In this document: positions 54,695-64,000 of the stretch, one piece after another
Position numbering within the stretch: position 1 is the stretch's first letter
Layout: every line of letters starts with the position of its first letter
DNA from: Lichenostomus cassidix
Lineage: Eukaryota; Chordata; Aves; Passeriformes; Meliphagidae
Assembly (NCBI GenBank): GCA_008360975.2
Contig: CM039210.1
Coordinates: 12,030,293-12,094,292 of the forward strand
DNA length: 64,000 nt
Reading direction: 5' to 3'
Notes under the pieces: generated by a model
The model's database searches: none
Seen by the model: only the letters and a program-made list of their open reading frames with translations
Told to the model about the DNA's origin: nothing
Program-made: the position numbers and the translations under genes

Positions 54695-54964
54695 TGTCGC
54701 TGTTGGACTGCTAGCAGAGTGAAGATGCAAGACCTCTCAAGTGCTAGAAAAGGACTGACTTTATTATTTATTAACAATTTATATAGACATCAGAGGGCCG
54801 TTCAGATTGCACCAAAACCATCCTCCCCCCAGGGACTGATTGGTCCAGGCGCAAAGCACCTGTATCCAAAAGGCCGTTTCAATAACATGAAACTTTTATC
54901 GTTATTTATAAAACAGAGAAAAAGAAGAGAGAAGTTCCCATGGGAAAGGATCTGTGTTGCCACA
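54695..54964 (-). repeat. 3' LTR of the beta ERV
   Basis: Minus strand TGTGGCAACACAGATC to ...CAACAGCGACA, preceded by the polypurine tract AAATAAAAAGGGGGAGC (54965-54981). AATAAA-type signals lie in plus-strand TTTATTATTTATT near 54762. Confidence 0.88.
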
Positions 54965-55266
54965 GCTCCCCCTTTTTATTTAAGAACCAGAAGGCATTGC
55001 TTGTGAACCTCTGTGAATCAGCATGAAGGATCTGCTTGATAGTGGCCAGTTATCAAACAGAGCTTAGATGGAAAACCGATAAGGGGTCTGCCCGGCGGTG
55101 GCCAGCCACCGAACAGAGCCCAAACCAGATGCTGATTTAAGGTGAACAGAGAGACTCTCAGCAATACCCTGGGTGAAGCATCTATAAAACCTAATTCTAT
55201 ATTAAAATTCTATAATTCAGTCAAAACATGCTTTCAAAGCCCTTGCTTTCTGACTCCATACAAACT

Positions 55267-56330
55267 TAAATTTCAGTCTCTGCTTGTGGAAGGACCATCT
55301 TCCTGATGGTCGGTGTCTTGGTCATCATCAGAAGGATCACTTGGTTGGTGTTCTGCATTCTGGTTGTTATTTTGAGGTTGCTGGTTCTGTCTCTGGAGCC
55401 ACAGGTCAGGGCAAATGCATTTTGCAGGCAGCCATCGTACCCCAGTATCTGTGGAAATGCAAGCATCCCCACGACCCTAAGCAATAAGCTCATGCAGGCC
55501 TTCCCAGGTGTTAGTAAGTAGGTTCCGTACCCATACCTTCGCCCGGAGCAAGCGCAACTCTCCTGACGACTGCAATGAGAGAAAATGGTTCAAAATCACA
55601 GGATTATTTGAATTCATTGGCACTGTAAGGTGATTGATTGTGTACAAAGCTTTTTCCAATCGACTCTGTGGGGTTTCCCCATGCATTCCCCCTTTTTGCC
55701 TTTCCAAGACACGCTTCAGAGTACCGTGAGCGCATTCAACAATGGCTTGGCCAGTAGGAGAATGCGGAATACCAAATTTATGGTCTACACCCCATAGGTG
55801 TAAGAACTGCAGCATCTTCTGCGAGGCGTAGGCAGGACCATTATCGGTTTTCACAGTGGCTGGCACACCCAGGACCGAGAAGGCTAATTTCCAATGGGCA
55901 ATGGCATCACATCTCTTTTTTCTCCAGTATGAGAAGTTGCCCACATAGCTGAGGAGAAAGTGTCAATAGACATGTGCACATACTTGAATCGGCCAAACTC
56001 AGGGATGTGTGTCATATCCGTCTGCCAAAGCTGCAAGGCCTTTAGGCCTCTGGGGTTCACCCCCGGTGGCAGAGGTGCAGCGAGTCCGTGGCAGTCAGCA
56101 CAAGCGCTGACAATGTCACGAGCCTCAGTTGGCGTCAATTGAAACTGCTTCTGCAGGGTATGTGCACTCTGATGAAAGAAATTGTGCGATGCCTTGGCTT
56201 GTGCAATTTTGTCTGGCTGAGGTGCCACCCATGCAGGGTTGGCTAGCATGTCAGCCCTGGCATTGCCTTCTGTTATAAAACCTGGTAAATTGGTGTGGCT
56301 TCGAATGCGCAAAATATAATATGGATGCAC
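55267..56330 (-). pseudogene. pol: Integrase of the beta ERV
   Basis: Minus strand. The N-terminal zinc domain is HNFFHQSAHTLQKQF ... CADCHG. The core has WQTDMTHIPEFG (Asp), KTDNGPAYAS (Asp) and TGQAIVECAHGTL (Glu). A frameshift near 55905 separates the first Asp from the rest. The C-terminal domain (KVWVRNLLTNTWEGL, then DTGVRWLPAK) continues into an acidic/Gln-rich tail ending at TAA 55267-55269. An in-frame TGA at 56331-56333 separates it from RNase H. Role: insertion of viral DNA. Confidence 0.88.
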
Positions 56331-57089
56331 TCAAACTTGAATTGCATTCCACAAAGTTCGCAATGGCAAAAACAGGGCCACATTAGTGACTTCTTTTAGA
56401 AGTGAACAATCTAAACGTTTGGTTATATCTGCTACATAAACAGAGTCAGTGACCAAATTCAAAGGAACCTGAGAGAACCGCTGAAAAGCCATGGCAACTG
56501 CCTTCAATTCAACCAGTTGAGCAGAACCTGTCTCGTGGCTTTTCAGCACTTGCCACTCAGATCCTTCCTTCCAGGTAACAATGGCCTTTCCTGTTTTCCC
56601 AGAACCATCTGTGAAGACGGTGGGTCCATGAACTGGCACCCAACTGTTCTTTGGCCGCAACATAAAACTGATTGAATTTGCCAGCTGCAGCAATTTGTGG
56701 CTGGGCAGATGATAAGCAATCTGCCCTGAGAAATTTTGCAGTGCACTTTGCAAAGGAGAGCTATTAGCAAGGCTCCATTCAAAGCTGTCCCATGATACCG
56801 GAACAACAATCGTTGCAGCATCCGCTGCCATCAATTGTAAACACCGATAACGGCATTTGATTATCAGGCAAGCTATCAATTCAAACAATGTGGGTGCTGT
56901 CTTTTTTGGCTGATGGGGCAAAAAGACCCATTCCAGGATGTGCAAAGGGTCATCCCATTGTTTATTCCACTGGCCAGTGATACCTGTAGGATGGAGGTCT
57001 GGAGCAGTAATGAAAACAGTGATATCAGTAGAGGGATCTACTCGATAAACCTGACGAGCAGAAACAGCTTGCTGCACCTCATTCAGCAC
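56331..57089 (-). pseudogene. pol: RT connection and RNase H of the beta ERV
   Basis: Minus strand. After a connection domain (LEWVFLPHQPKKTAPTLFEL), RNase H shows VFTDGSGKTGKAIVTW (Asp), QLVELKAVAMAF (Glu) and LVTDSVYVAD (Asp). The frame ends at the TGA before integrase. RNase H removes the RNA strand during reverse transcription. Confidence 0.85.
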
Positions 57090-57938
57090 CTGTCATGCCT
57101 CAGGAGTCAATTTCCGAGGTGAGTTTAGATCAGAGTCCCCTTTTAAAATTTTAAAAAGTGAGGAAAGTTGTGCATTGTTCAGTCCCAAATATGGACACAA
57201 CCAGTTGATGATACCTAGCAATTTTTGGGCATCACATTCAGGGTCTTAATAGAGCCTGAAAACTGCACCGCTTGATGTTGTATGGTTAGATCCAGAATTT
57301 TTACTCCTAAATATTTCCAAGGAGGCTGTTGTTGAACTTTCTCCGGAGCCACTTGCAACCCATAGGAATGCAAGGCATCGAGCAGTCAAGGCTGTAACCT
57401 CTGCAACTCGTCCTGGGTGGATGCTGCCACCAGGATATCATCCATATAATGGTCGCAGAGTGCCTCGGGAAACTGCTCACGGATTCCGGACAAGGCCTGA
57501 GCGACATACCATTGACAGATAGTCGGGCTATTCTTCATGCCCTGAGGTAACACTTTCCATTGGAATCTCTTTACAGGCTCCACATTCTTAATTGCAGGCA
57601 CAGTAAAGGCAAATTTTGGTCTGTCATTGGGGTGCAAAGAGATTGTGAAAAAACAATCCTTCAAATCAACAATCAAGATTTCCCACCCTGTGGGAATCAT
57701 TGTAGGTGAGGGCATGCCAGGCTGTATGCTCCCCATACTTTCCATCACTGCATTAACTTTTCAGAGATCTTGCAACAGTCTCCATTTCCCCAATTTTTTC
57801 TTAATTACGAAAACAGGGGTGTTCCAGGGACTGGTAGAAGGCTCAATGTGTCCCTGTTGCAGTTGCTCCTGAACCAGCTGACAAAGGGCGACTAATTTGT
57901 CTTTTGGCAGGGGCCACTGTGGTTCCCATATCGGTGTT
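57090..57938 (-). pseudogene. pol: Reverse transcriptase of the beta ERV
   Basis: Minus strand. [74 protein letters not shown] and the catalytic YMDD (57437-57448). A stop splits the fingers (after LLQDL, near 57762), another follows LQRLQP (near 57387), and the thumb reads through further stops, so it is inactive. Confidence 0.88.
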
Positions 57939-58700
57939 TTAGTCAGCCATTGCAGAGATAGCATGGAATATGGTGCACCCTTGCACACAGTGACCCCTAT
58001 TAAAAATTTGTCGTGATTCGCACCCCCAAGCTGCCAACACGTCCCGTCCCCAGAGGTTAATTGGAGCTGAAGTGACAAAGGGCCGAATGGAGGCCGTGTG
58101 TCCCTCTGGGTCCTTCACCAACACAGGTTGCTTACTCAGTCGGCTCTGTGTGGTTCCTCCCAGCCCCGTGATAGCTGATCCTGCAGGGGCTAAAGGCCAT
58201 GAAGGAGGCCATGAAGTGGAGGAAAGGATCATTGCATCAGCACCTGTATCAATCAAACCTTGGATCTGAATTCGGTGCAGATGCGCTTTCGGCATGATGA
58301 GGGTACATGTCATCTGTGGTGACTCATTAGAGATGGCAGGAGCCCAGTAGACCTGTGGAAGTCCTGGCAGTTCAGTGCTGTTACCTCTGCCAACTTGCTG
58401 GCCTACCCTGGGAACAGAAGACTCAAAAGGCAACAATTGAGCAATGTGAGTCTTTTCAGGGATGGTGACATGGGGGTCTGATGTGGAAACCGTAGCATGA
58501 ATCTGGCCTGTAAAATCAGCATCTATAACTTCTGGAATAACAAGGATCCCTTGGCTGGTGGCATCAGGCCCTCCCACAAGCAGTGCACTGAATCCCTGAT
58601 CTAGGGGTCCATGCACATCCAAGGGAATCCTATGGGCATCGCCAGATTCTAAGACGACTGTTGCTGCAGTGTAGGAGTTGACTCGGGCTGAGCCTTGGGT
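57939..58700 (-). CDS. pro: dUTPase-protease of the beta ERV
   Basis: Minus strand, within a frame that starts at 58844. A dUTPase domain comes first ([48 protein letters not shown]), hydrolysing dUTP to keep uracil out of viral DNA. The aspartic protease follows ([17 protein letters not shown] at plus 58242-58250; [13 protein letters not shown]). This dUTPase-protease order is typical of betaretroviruses. The frame is open to 57939. The classic dUTPase motif near the C-terminus is not evident. Expression would require a frameshift from gag. Confidence 0.88.
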   Translation of the reverse strand, partial: TQGSARVNSYTAATVVLESGDAHRIPLDVHGPLDQGFSALLVGGPDATSQGILVIPEVIDADFTGQIHATVSTSDPHVTIPEKTHIAQLLPFESSVPRVGQQVGRGNSTELPGLPQVYWAPAISNESPQMTCTLIMPKAHLHRIQIQGLIDTGADAMILSSTSWPPSWPLAPAGSAITGLGGTTQSRLSKQPVLVKDPEGHTASIRPFVTSAPINLWGRDVLAAWGCESRQIFNRGHCVQGCTIFHAISAMAD

Positions 58701-58744
58701 GCCTCCTCCACATTGACTGGATAGGCCTGTGTTGCTGCCCTGTT

Positions 58745-59029
58745 CTGGGGTAACTGTCGTGATGGGGGGCAAATCCCCCTTTTTGCACCCCTCTTCACGT
58801 TTCCCGACAGGGGTCGACCATCTGCATGGTACTGTGATCTGCAATAGTCTGAAGTGTGACCTAGCCTACCACACCTCTTACACTGAGGAGTCTCCGTCCC
58901 CAAATTTTCCTTCCGCCTTGATTAAACTCGTTTCCGTTTGTTCCCAGCTTTGGGTTGTTTTTGTCCCTGATCAGGGGGTTCCCGACCAGGCGACAGAAAT
59001 GCAACCAAGACGGATTTCCCGTGACTTTC
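58745..59029 (-). pseudogene. gag: gag nucleocapsid part, downstream of inserted LTR
   Basis: Minus strand. Just left of the solo LTR the gag frame continues (VLVAFLSPGREPPDQGQKQP), meets a TAA near 58922, then gives CKRCGRLGHTSDYC, one complete CCHC zinc knuckle. A second knuckle was not seen. Confidence 0.75.
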
Positions 59030-59933
59030 TGTTGGAGTTTAGGGAAGGCCTGGAATTTTTCTCCATCACTGTTACTAAGCAACAAATAGTTGGGTGTTTT
59101 AGAGCCATCACATCTTTTGTAAAAGACAAAAGGTGTGCTTGGGCAGGGCAGGGTAAGGGAAGAGCCGGCCCTTGGAACAGGGCTCTCGTGGTTCTGATGC
59201 TGAGAGGAAAGGCTGCTCTTTGCTTTTTGGCTGCCACCGGAGGAAATCCAACTGTGCCCTGTTTTTCTCTTCTCCTGGCTGGGTGAGCTTTGATTCAACC
59301 TTTTTTCCCACTGGGAAGTGCACGTTTCCCCGGGCTGCATTTCCTCGCAGCTGCTGCCGGGAGAGTCCGGCTGCCTCTGCCGCCTGCCCCCGCCCTCTGC
59401 TGCACGAGACCGCGGCGTCTGCTGTGACTGCAGAAATCCTTGCTACCTCGCTAGCTAGCCGGGGAGAGAGAGACAGCTCCTGCCCCTGCTGCCCTGCTTT
59501 TTGCCGCTCCGAGCTGCTTTGCCTCCCTGAACGCTTCTCAGCCTGCCCGCCATTACCAGCTGCCTGAGGCTGACCTGACCCTGCGCCACAGCGCCACCTG
59601 CAGACGCTCGGGAGTCATCGCACCTGCCCTGCCCGGCCGGGAGCTCAACAGCGCCCCTGCTGCTTGCAACCGTGATTACACCACACGGGAAAAAGGCTCG
59701 GCAGCTCACAAGTCATCTGCTATTGGTTTCTGATTCTAGTTGTGGTTGCTATTATTGTTATTGCTTGTTTATAGATACTAGTAAAGAACTGATATTCCTT
59801 TTTCCCATACCTTTGCCTGAAATCCCTTGATTTACAAAATTAAATAATTCAGAGGGAGGGGAAAAATCACATTCTCTGTCCTAAGGGAGGGTTCAACCTC
59901 TCTTGGCAGACACCTGTCTTTCAAACCAAGACA
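59030..59933 (+). repeat. Solo LTR of the ERV-L-like family, in beta gag
   Basis: 904 bp, TGTTGGAGTTTAGG to ...CAAACCAAGACA, related along its length to the LTRs at 43512 and 49674 but more diverged. CTTTC flanks it exactly (59025-59029, 59934-59938). It is in opposite orientation to the host provirus. Confidence 0.9.
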
Positions 59934-59938
59934 CTTTC

Positions 59939-62179
59939 TGCCTGCATCTTAGCACAAGCTTGTACCGTGTCTGTGAGTGAAGGTTCCCCTGGTAGGGCAT
60001 TTATGATCCTTCTACACTTCTCGTTGGCATTGTCTCTTGCCAACTGCTTGCACAATATCTGTCTCAATGTACTATCTTCCACCTGCTTTTCCAAGGCTGC
60101 TGCTAGCTTCTCTACAAAAGTCAGGAAAAGCTCAGATTGCCCCTGATGTATTTTTGAATATTGTGTTTGTGGGGCAATCATCTCTATAGTTTTTACAATG
60201 GCTTCCATACTGAGCTTTTGGGCTTGCTCCAGAATCCGAGGATCCCAAGCAGCTTGGACATTGGGGTTAGTGAAATATCCTCTACCCATAAGGACGTCAG
60301 CCCCAATCATGTGCCTAGGGTCCTCAGGAGGCAAGGACATATTGTTCTGTATCTGTTTTTCAACCATCATTCTCAAATTGTTCTCAAAAACTCCGTATTG
60401 CATGGGGTGAAACAAGACTTGAGCCAAATATGTAATATCAAATGGAGCAAGCAGATCACTATTTATCACTCTAATAATTTGCATAACATGGGGAAAAGAG
60501 ATTTCATGGACTGTCACTTTCGTGAAAAGGTCATTTACTACCTTCCACGCAATGACGTCATGCCTGCTTTTCTCATCTGAGTCCGGGCCAGGCACAAACA
60601 CTGAAAAAGCCTGAGCGTCTCCTTGTAGGAAGCTAGCATCACCCTGACGTACCGTAGCAGTTCCACGGTCCACCCGTCGTCTTGGCATCCCTAATCTTTC
60701 TATAAGTTCCCAGTGTCCCACATCCAGCACGCCCTGCTTTACTGATTCCCAGAAATGCAGGGAGTCACATGGGCAAAATATCCCCGCTCCATTTCGGCGT
60801 CTCCAGGGGTTACTCAGAACCCAATGCTTTTTTCGTTTCCCCTCCAGCGCGAGCTTCCACCGAGGAGGAAGGAACCCCTCCTCGTCACTGTCTGCATCAT
60901 CAGTGTAAGGCTTGCTATCTGCAAGCCCTATCACAAAGGACAGTGACTGGCTGGACTCAGTGTCCGCGCAGAAAAACTGCTCAGAGATGGGGTTGGGGGA
61001 GGGACAAGAGGAGGGCGGCAATACCAGCGCATCATCAGGCGCGCTCACCGATTTTGCTGGCACAGTGTCAGTTAATATTAGATCAGCGCACTGTGCGGAG
61101 GCTGCATCTGCCACTGAACCCGTCAGAGGGACTGGTACCTGTCTGTGTCCCGAATTTCCCCGCGCCACTGCCCCCATGTTGGCTGCCGCGGCGGCAGTGA
61201 GCCCAGACACCTTCCGGGGTCTTGGGACGGGGACTTCTGCCCCAGTCCAGCCTGCTGTGAGCAGAGTTTCACCATATCTCGGCGAATTCCGGCCACTTTG
61301 GCCAGTAAATCCCTTAAAAGCCGAGATGAAGGGGGCTCGTCTGGCAGAGACTCAAAGTCTCGTATATCTGAGTCACAGGAAGCCTTCCCCGGCAGCGCTT
61401 CGGTGGACATGTCAATCAGGTCTCCCAGAGTGGAAGCACCGCCTGCCGGAGGCTTCTCTTCCGCTTGTTGCAGGTCCTGCCAGGCCGGCCGGCAGGTGCG
61501 GCAGGCAGGGCCGGCCCAGCGGCCGGGACCCCCGAGTCCGCAGCTGTTCTGGACGGAACTGAGGTCTGTTGCTGTCCCGCCCACGCCATGGCAGCACCAG
61601 CCATTTCTGCACTCTCAGTCCCTGCCCCCGAGGCAGCCCTGTGGCTGCTGGGAACTCCGGCGGCGGTCCACGTGGGGGGGAAGGGGCAATTCCATTCCGC
61701 GGAGGCGGGGGGGGGGAAAGACAGTGCCATTTCACAGAGGCAGAGGGAAAGAGGGAAGGAGAGGGCAGTGCCATTTCGCGGAGGCAGAGGGGGGAAAATA
61801 CCACCTCCGCCGGCATCTTGGGGCCAGCCCGTTCCCCCTCTTTCTTCAGCATCTCTGCCAGCGGGTCATTTGGATGGGTATAACTACGTGCAGTGAAATC
61901 ATTTGGAGAGGTATGCTTGCTCTTTTTGGATCCATTTGCTGCTGACTGTGGGACCTCGGGGTCAGTCTGGGTCGGGGTGTCCTTCATGCGGTGCTCGTCG
62001 ACCGAAAGCAAGGACTCTAGACATAGACCCGCATCTAGCTCTGCAGTGTAAAATTCCTGTCCCCTTAACGCGTCTCCAAATATCATCTCTTTGCACAAAG
62101 CCTTCCCCACCCTGAGCCACAAAGAACAGTCCATGTCCATGTCCCAGACTTCTGGGACTCCATTCTCGGACACCCACAT
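59939..62179 (-). pseudogene. gag: gag of the beta ERV (matrix, linker, capsid)
   Basis: Minus strand, in several frames. The matrix-like part (DCSLWLRVGKALCKEMIF) opens near 62179. The Pro/Arg-rich linker shifts frame near 61450 (LGDLIDMSTEALPG). The capsid frame runs 61210-59939 with the N-terminal ISFPHVMQIIRVINSDLLAP region and the major homology region HQGQSELFLTFVEKLAAAL (about 60090-60160). It stops at the inserted LTR after DTVQACAKMQAE. The in-frame AAAANMGAV region is not a start I would trust. Gag would build the particle; frameshifts and the LTR inactivate it. Confidence 0.8.
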
Positions 62180-62360
62180 TAATAAACCCTGGCCAGGTAC
62201 TCTTTTTGGACGACCGCTGGATCACACCAGGGGTCCTCCAAAAAAGCTCACAAAAGTTCGTCTCTGGGCATTGGAGGGTCCATCTCCATTCCGAAACCGG
62301 GCCGCGCCGCGGGCGGGGGGGGGAACGGGAAGGGACGGTGTACCTTTTGTTGTGTTCAGT

Positions 62361-62378
62361 ACTCGTCGGTGGTCACCA
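62361..62378 (-). promoter_or_regulatory. Primer binding site of the beta ERV
   Basis: Minus-strand TGGTGACCACCGACGAGT, two bases after the LTR, resembles the tRNA-Trp site with several mismatches. It may be a decayed Trp site. Confidence 0.65.
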
Positions 62379-62380
62379 GA

Positions 62381-62646
62381 TGTTGCTGTTGGACCACTAG
62401 CGGAGTGAAGAAGCAAGACCTCTCGAGTGCTAGAAAAGGACTGACTTTATTATTTATTAACAATTTATATAGACATCAGAGGGTCGTTTGGATTGGACCA
62501 AAACCATCCTCCCCCCAGGGACTGATTGGTCCAGGCGCAAACCGCCTGTATCCAAAAGGCCATTTCAATAACATGAAAGTTTTATCTTTATAAAACATAG
62601 AAAAAGAGGAGAGAAGTTCCCGTGGGAAAGGATCTGTGTTGCCACA
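62381..62646 (-). repeat. 5' LTR of the beta ERV
   Basis: Minus strand TGTGGCAACACAG to ...CAACAGCAACA, 266 bp, matching the 54695-54964 copy with moderate divergence. Confidence 0.88.
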
Positions 62647-63073
62647 CCAGGTGCACCCTCATCAAAGAAGGAATCACGCTGAGGAGACCATCCCGTGTAC
62701 AACATGTATACAGTTTTATGCACCTTACAAATTAGCATATCTACCTAAAATCCCCCAATAAGAAACTTAACAAATGAAGTAATTGTCCCCTTATTCTAAT
62801 TATCTCCCCCTAACTGAGGCTACAATCTAGTTTACAAAAACATGTTCCAGAGAGGAGGCTCTATCTAAGGTTGGAGCCTCTAGTTCTGAGATAGTAGGGA
62901 TGTTTTGTCTTCTCCAGAGAACCCCGAACTAGGCTAAATATCAGAGTACAAGGGTTATAGACATGTAGGGCTAAGGTACAGGGAGTGTTTGTGAAAGGTA
63001 CAAGGAATGGGAAAGTGTATAAAAATGTATAAAAAGTGTATAAAGAGAAAAGACAAAAAACCATCAGGCATCA
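62647..63073 (-). repeat. Gamma 5' LTR, U3 part
   Basis: Minus strand, starting TGATGCCTGATGG at 63073 and containing GATATGCTAATTTG and TGTATACATGTT as in the solo copy at 33439. It is cut by the beta ERV at 62647. CR1 sequence abuts its start. Confidence 0.8.
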
Positions 63074-64000
63074 CTAGGAGGTTCCTGGAGTGTATGAAAG
63101 AGAACTTCCTGACACATCTGGTAAGTGAGCCAACCAGGAGAGGTGCCCTGCTGGACCTGCTGTTTATGAACAGGGAAGGACTGATGGGTGTAGCAGGACG
63201 CTCCCCCCCTTCTCTCTCTCCCTGCTCGGTCGCAGAAGATGGATGGCTCAGATTAGGTTTACAGCCTATCTGATGGCATCTGAAAGTCTAAAAACACTAC
63301 CCTGTGGAATGTAGAGAGAATGTGAGAAATTTTTAGTGACCCACTCGGCATATTCTTATCCTATAAAACACGCACAAAATCTCAGAAAAGGTAGAAGCTT
63401 TTCTACATGGACACTGGAGCATGAGGAAAGCCTCTCCCCAGAGTCTGGACGCAGGTCTTTGGTAACTTCTTGCAAGATTGAGGGAGGATTCTAATGTATC
63501 CCAGCACCAAAATTGGATTTTGGTAAAATCATTGGTTTCCTAAATTGTATTATTCTGGCTAACTTATAGGTACCTTTCTTAACTTGCATTTTTAACTATT
63601 TTTATAGTTCAAGCAAGCATCTACCCCATAATTGCATTTTAGCTATTATAGTTTTTCAATTATGCATTTATTGTGTGTGTATGTATGTCAATCTGTTCTG
63701 TGTTTGTATGTTTGTTATTTTCTGTGTCTAATAAATGGTATTTTACATCATATTAGACTAATCAGCCAAATATCAAAGAACCTTGCGAACGGGACCGAGT
63801 CTTGGGGTGCTAGTGACCCTAATAAAATTTACTGCTTGTTGTCAGATGCCTGGCAAACTGCAGAAACTCATAAGGCTCCTGTCTCCCATGCAAGACAATG
63901 GGAGATGTGGTGGTAGGATGCCATCTTGGGCTTAGCAACCATGAAAGGACAGTGTTTTCAATTCTTGGTGAAATGAGGAAGGGGATCAGAGAAACTGCAA
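63074..64000 (+). mobile_element. CR1 LINE ORF2 fragment, split by a solo LTR
   Basis: 63074-63188 reads RRFLECMKENFLTHLVSEPT and LLDLLFMNREGLMG. After the LTR, 63898-64000 continues with GDVVVGCHLGLSNH and ILGEMRKGIRE, the region before the CR1 RT palm. It leaves the window at the right edge. Confidence 0.85.
63189..63897 (+). repeat. Intact B-type solo LTR, 5-bp duplication
   Basis: 709 bp, TGTAGCAGGACGC to ...CCATGCAAGACA. Exact duplication ATGGG at 63184-63188 and 63898-63902. CCTATAAAACACG near 63361 is a promoter candidate, and CTAATAAATGG near 63728 and CTAATAAAATT near 63819 are poly(A) candidates. It is the reference copy for LTR B. Confidence 0.9.

Larger units (their letters stand above)
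54695..62646 (-). mobile_element. Betaretroviral ERV, env-less, 7.95 kb
   Basis: Minus-strand provirus with LTRs at both ends, inserted in the gamma LTR. The duplication CCAGGTG occurs at 54688-54694 and 62647-62653 (6-7 bp; one base ambiguous). The order is LTR, primer site, gag, dUTPase-protease, RT-RNase H-integrase, LTR. Only about 300 bp separate the integrase stop from the 3' LTR, so env is absent. A solo ERV-L-like LTR sits in gag. Confidence 0.92.

Overview
The window looks like vertebrate, most likely avian (probably songbird), nuclear DNA. CR1 LINE fragments, an LTR of the type known from chicken ERV-L elements, LTR retrotransposons primed by tRNA-Trp/His/Lys/Arg-like sites, and AT-rich non-coding spacers all point that way. 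I found no convincing intact host gene. Nearly everything interpretable is endogenous retrovirus (ERV): full copies, solo LTRs and nested insertions. A run of 500 Ns at 15931-16430 is an assembly gap. The density of ERVs would fit heterochromatin or a W chromosome, but the sequence alone cannot show that.

Layout. 1-12.4 kb: a 5' LTR plus a broken beta-like gag (1.3-2.4 kb), a reverse-strand LTR (2.6-3.1 kb), a stretch with splice-like signals (3.2-5.3 kb), a solo LTR with a 6-bp target duplication (5.7-6.3 kb), a GC-rich block (7.3-8.7 kb), a dispersed ~160-bp module, and a chicken-type ERV-L solo LTR (11.1-11.7 kb). 12.4-24.3 kb: a broken minus-strand gammaretroviral ERV (LTR, env TM, pro-RT) beside a plus-strand tRNA-His ERV with gag, partial pol, a Cys-rich ORF and env. 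25-33 kb: three long solo LTRs in AT-rich spacer. 33.3-39.5 kb: one CR1 LINE cut by several LTR elements, including a gag-only ERV with matching LTRs.

39.5-50.8 kb: a beta-like gag remnant, then three nested LTR insertions, each with its own exact 5-bp duplication. The innermost is a nearly intact, env-less, ERV-L-like provirus whose gag, pro and pol share one frame and are separated only by two UAG codons. 50.8-63.1 kb: a minus-strand gamma ERV with a solo LTR in its RT and an 8-kb env-less betaretroviral ERV in its 5' LTR. That beta ERV itself carries a solo LTR of the ERV-L-like family in gag. 63.1-64 kb: another CR1 split by a solo LTR.

How the parts relate: LTR families recur (gamma LTR at 33.4 and 54.6/62.6 kb; B-type LTR at 38.2, 42.8 and 63.2 kb; ERV-L-like LTR at 43.5, 49.7 and 59.0 kb), so insertion order can be read from the nesting. 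Coordinates of LTR ends come from TG/CA ends, duplications and comparison between copies by eye; no alignment was run.
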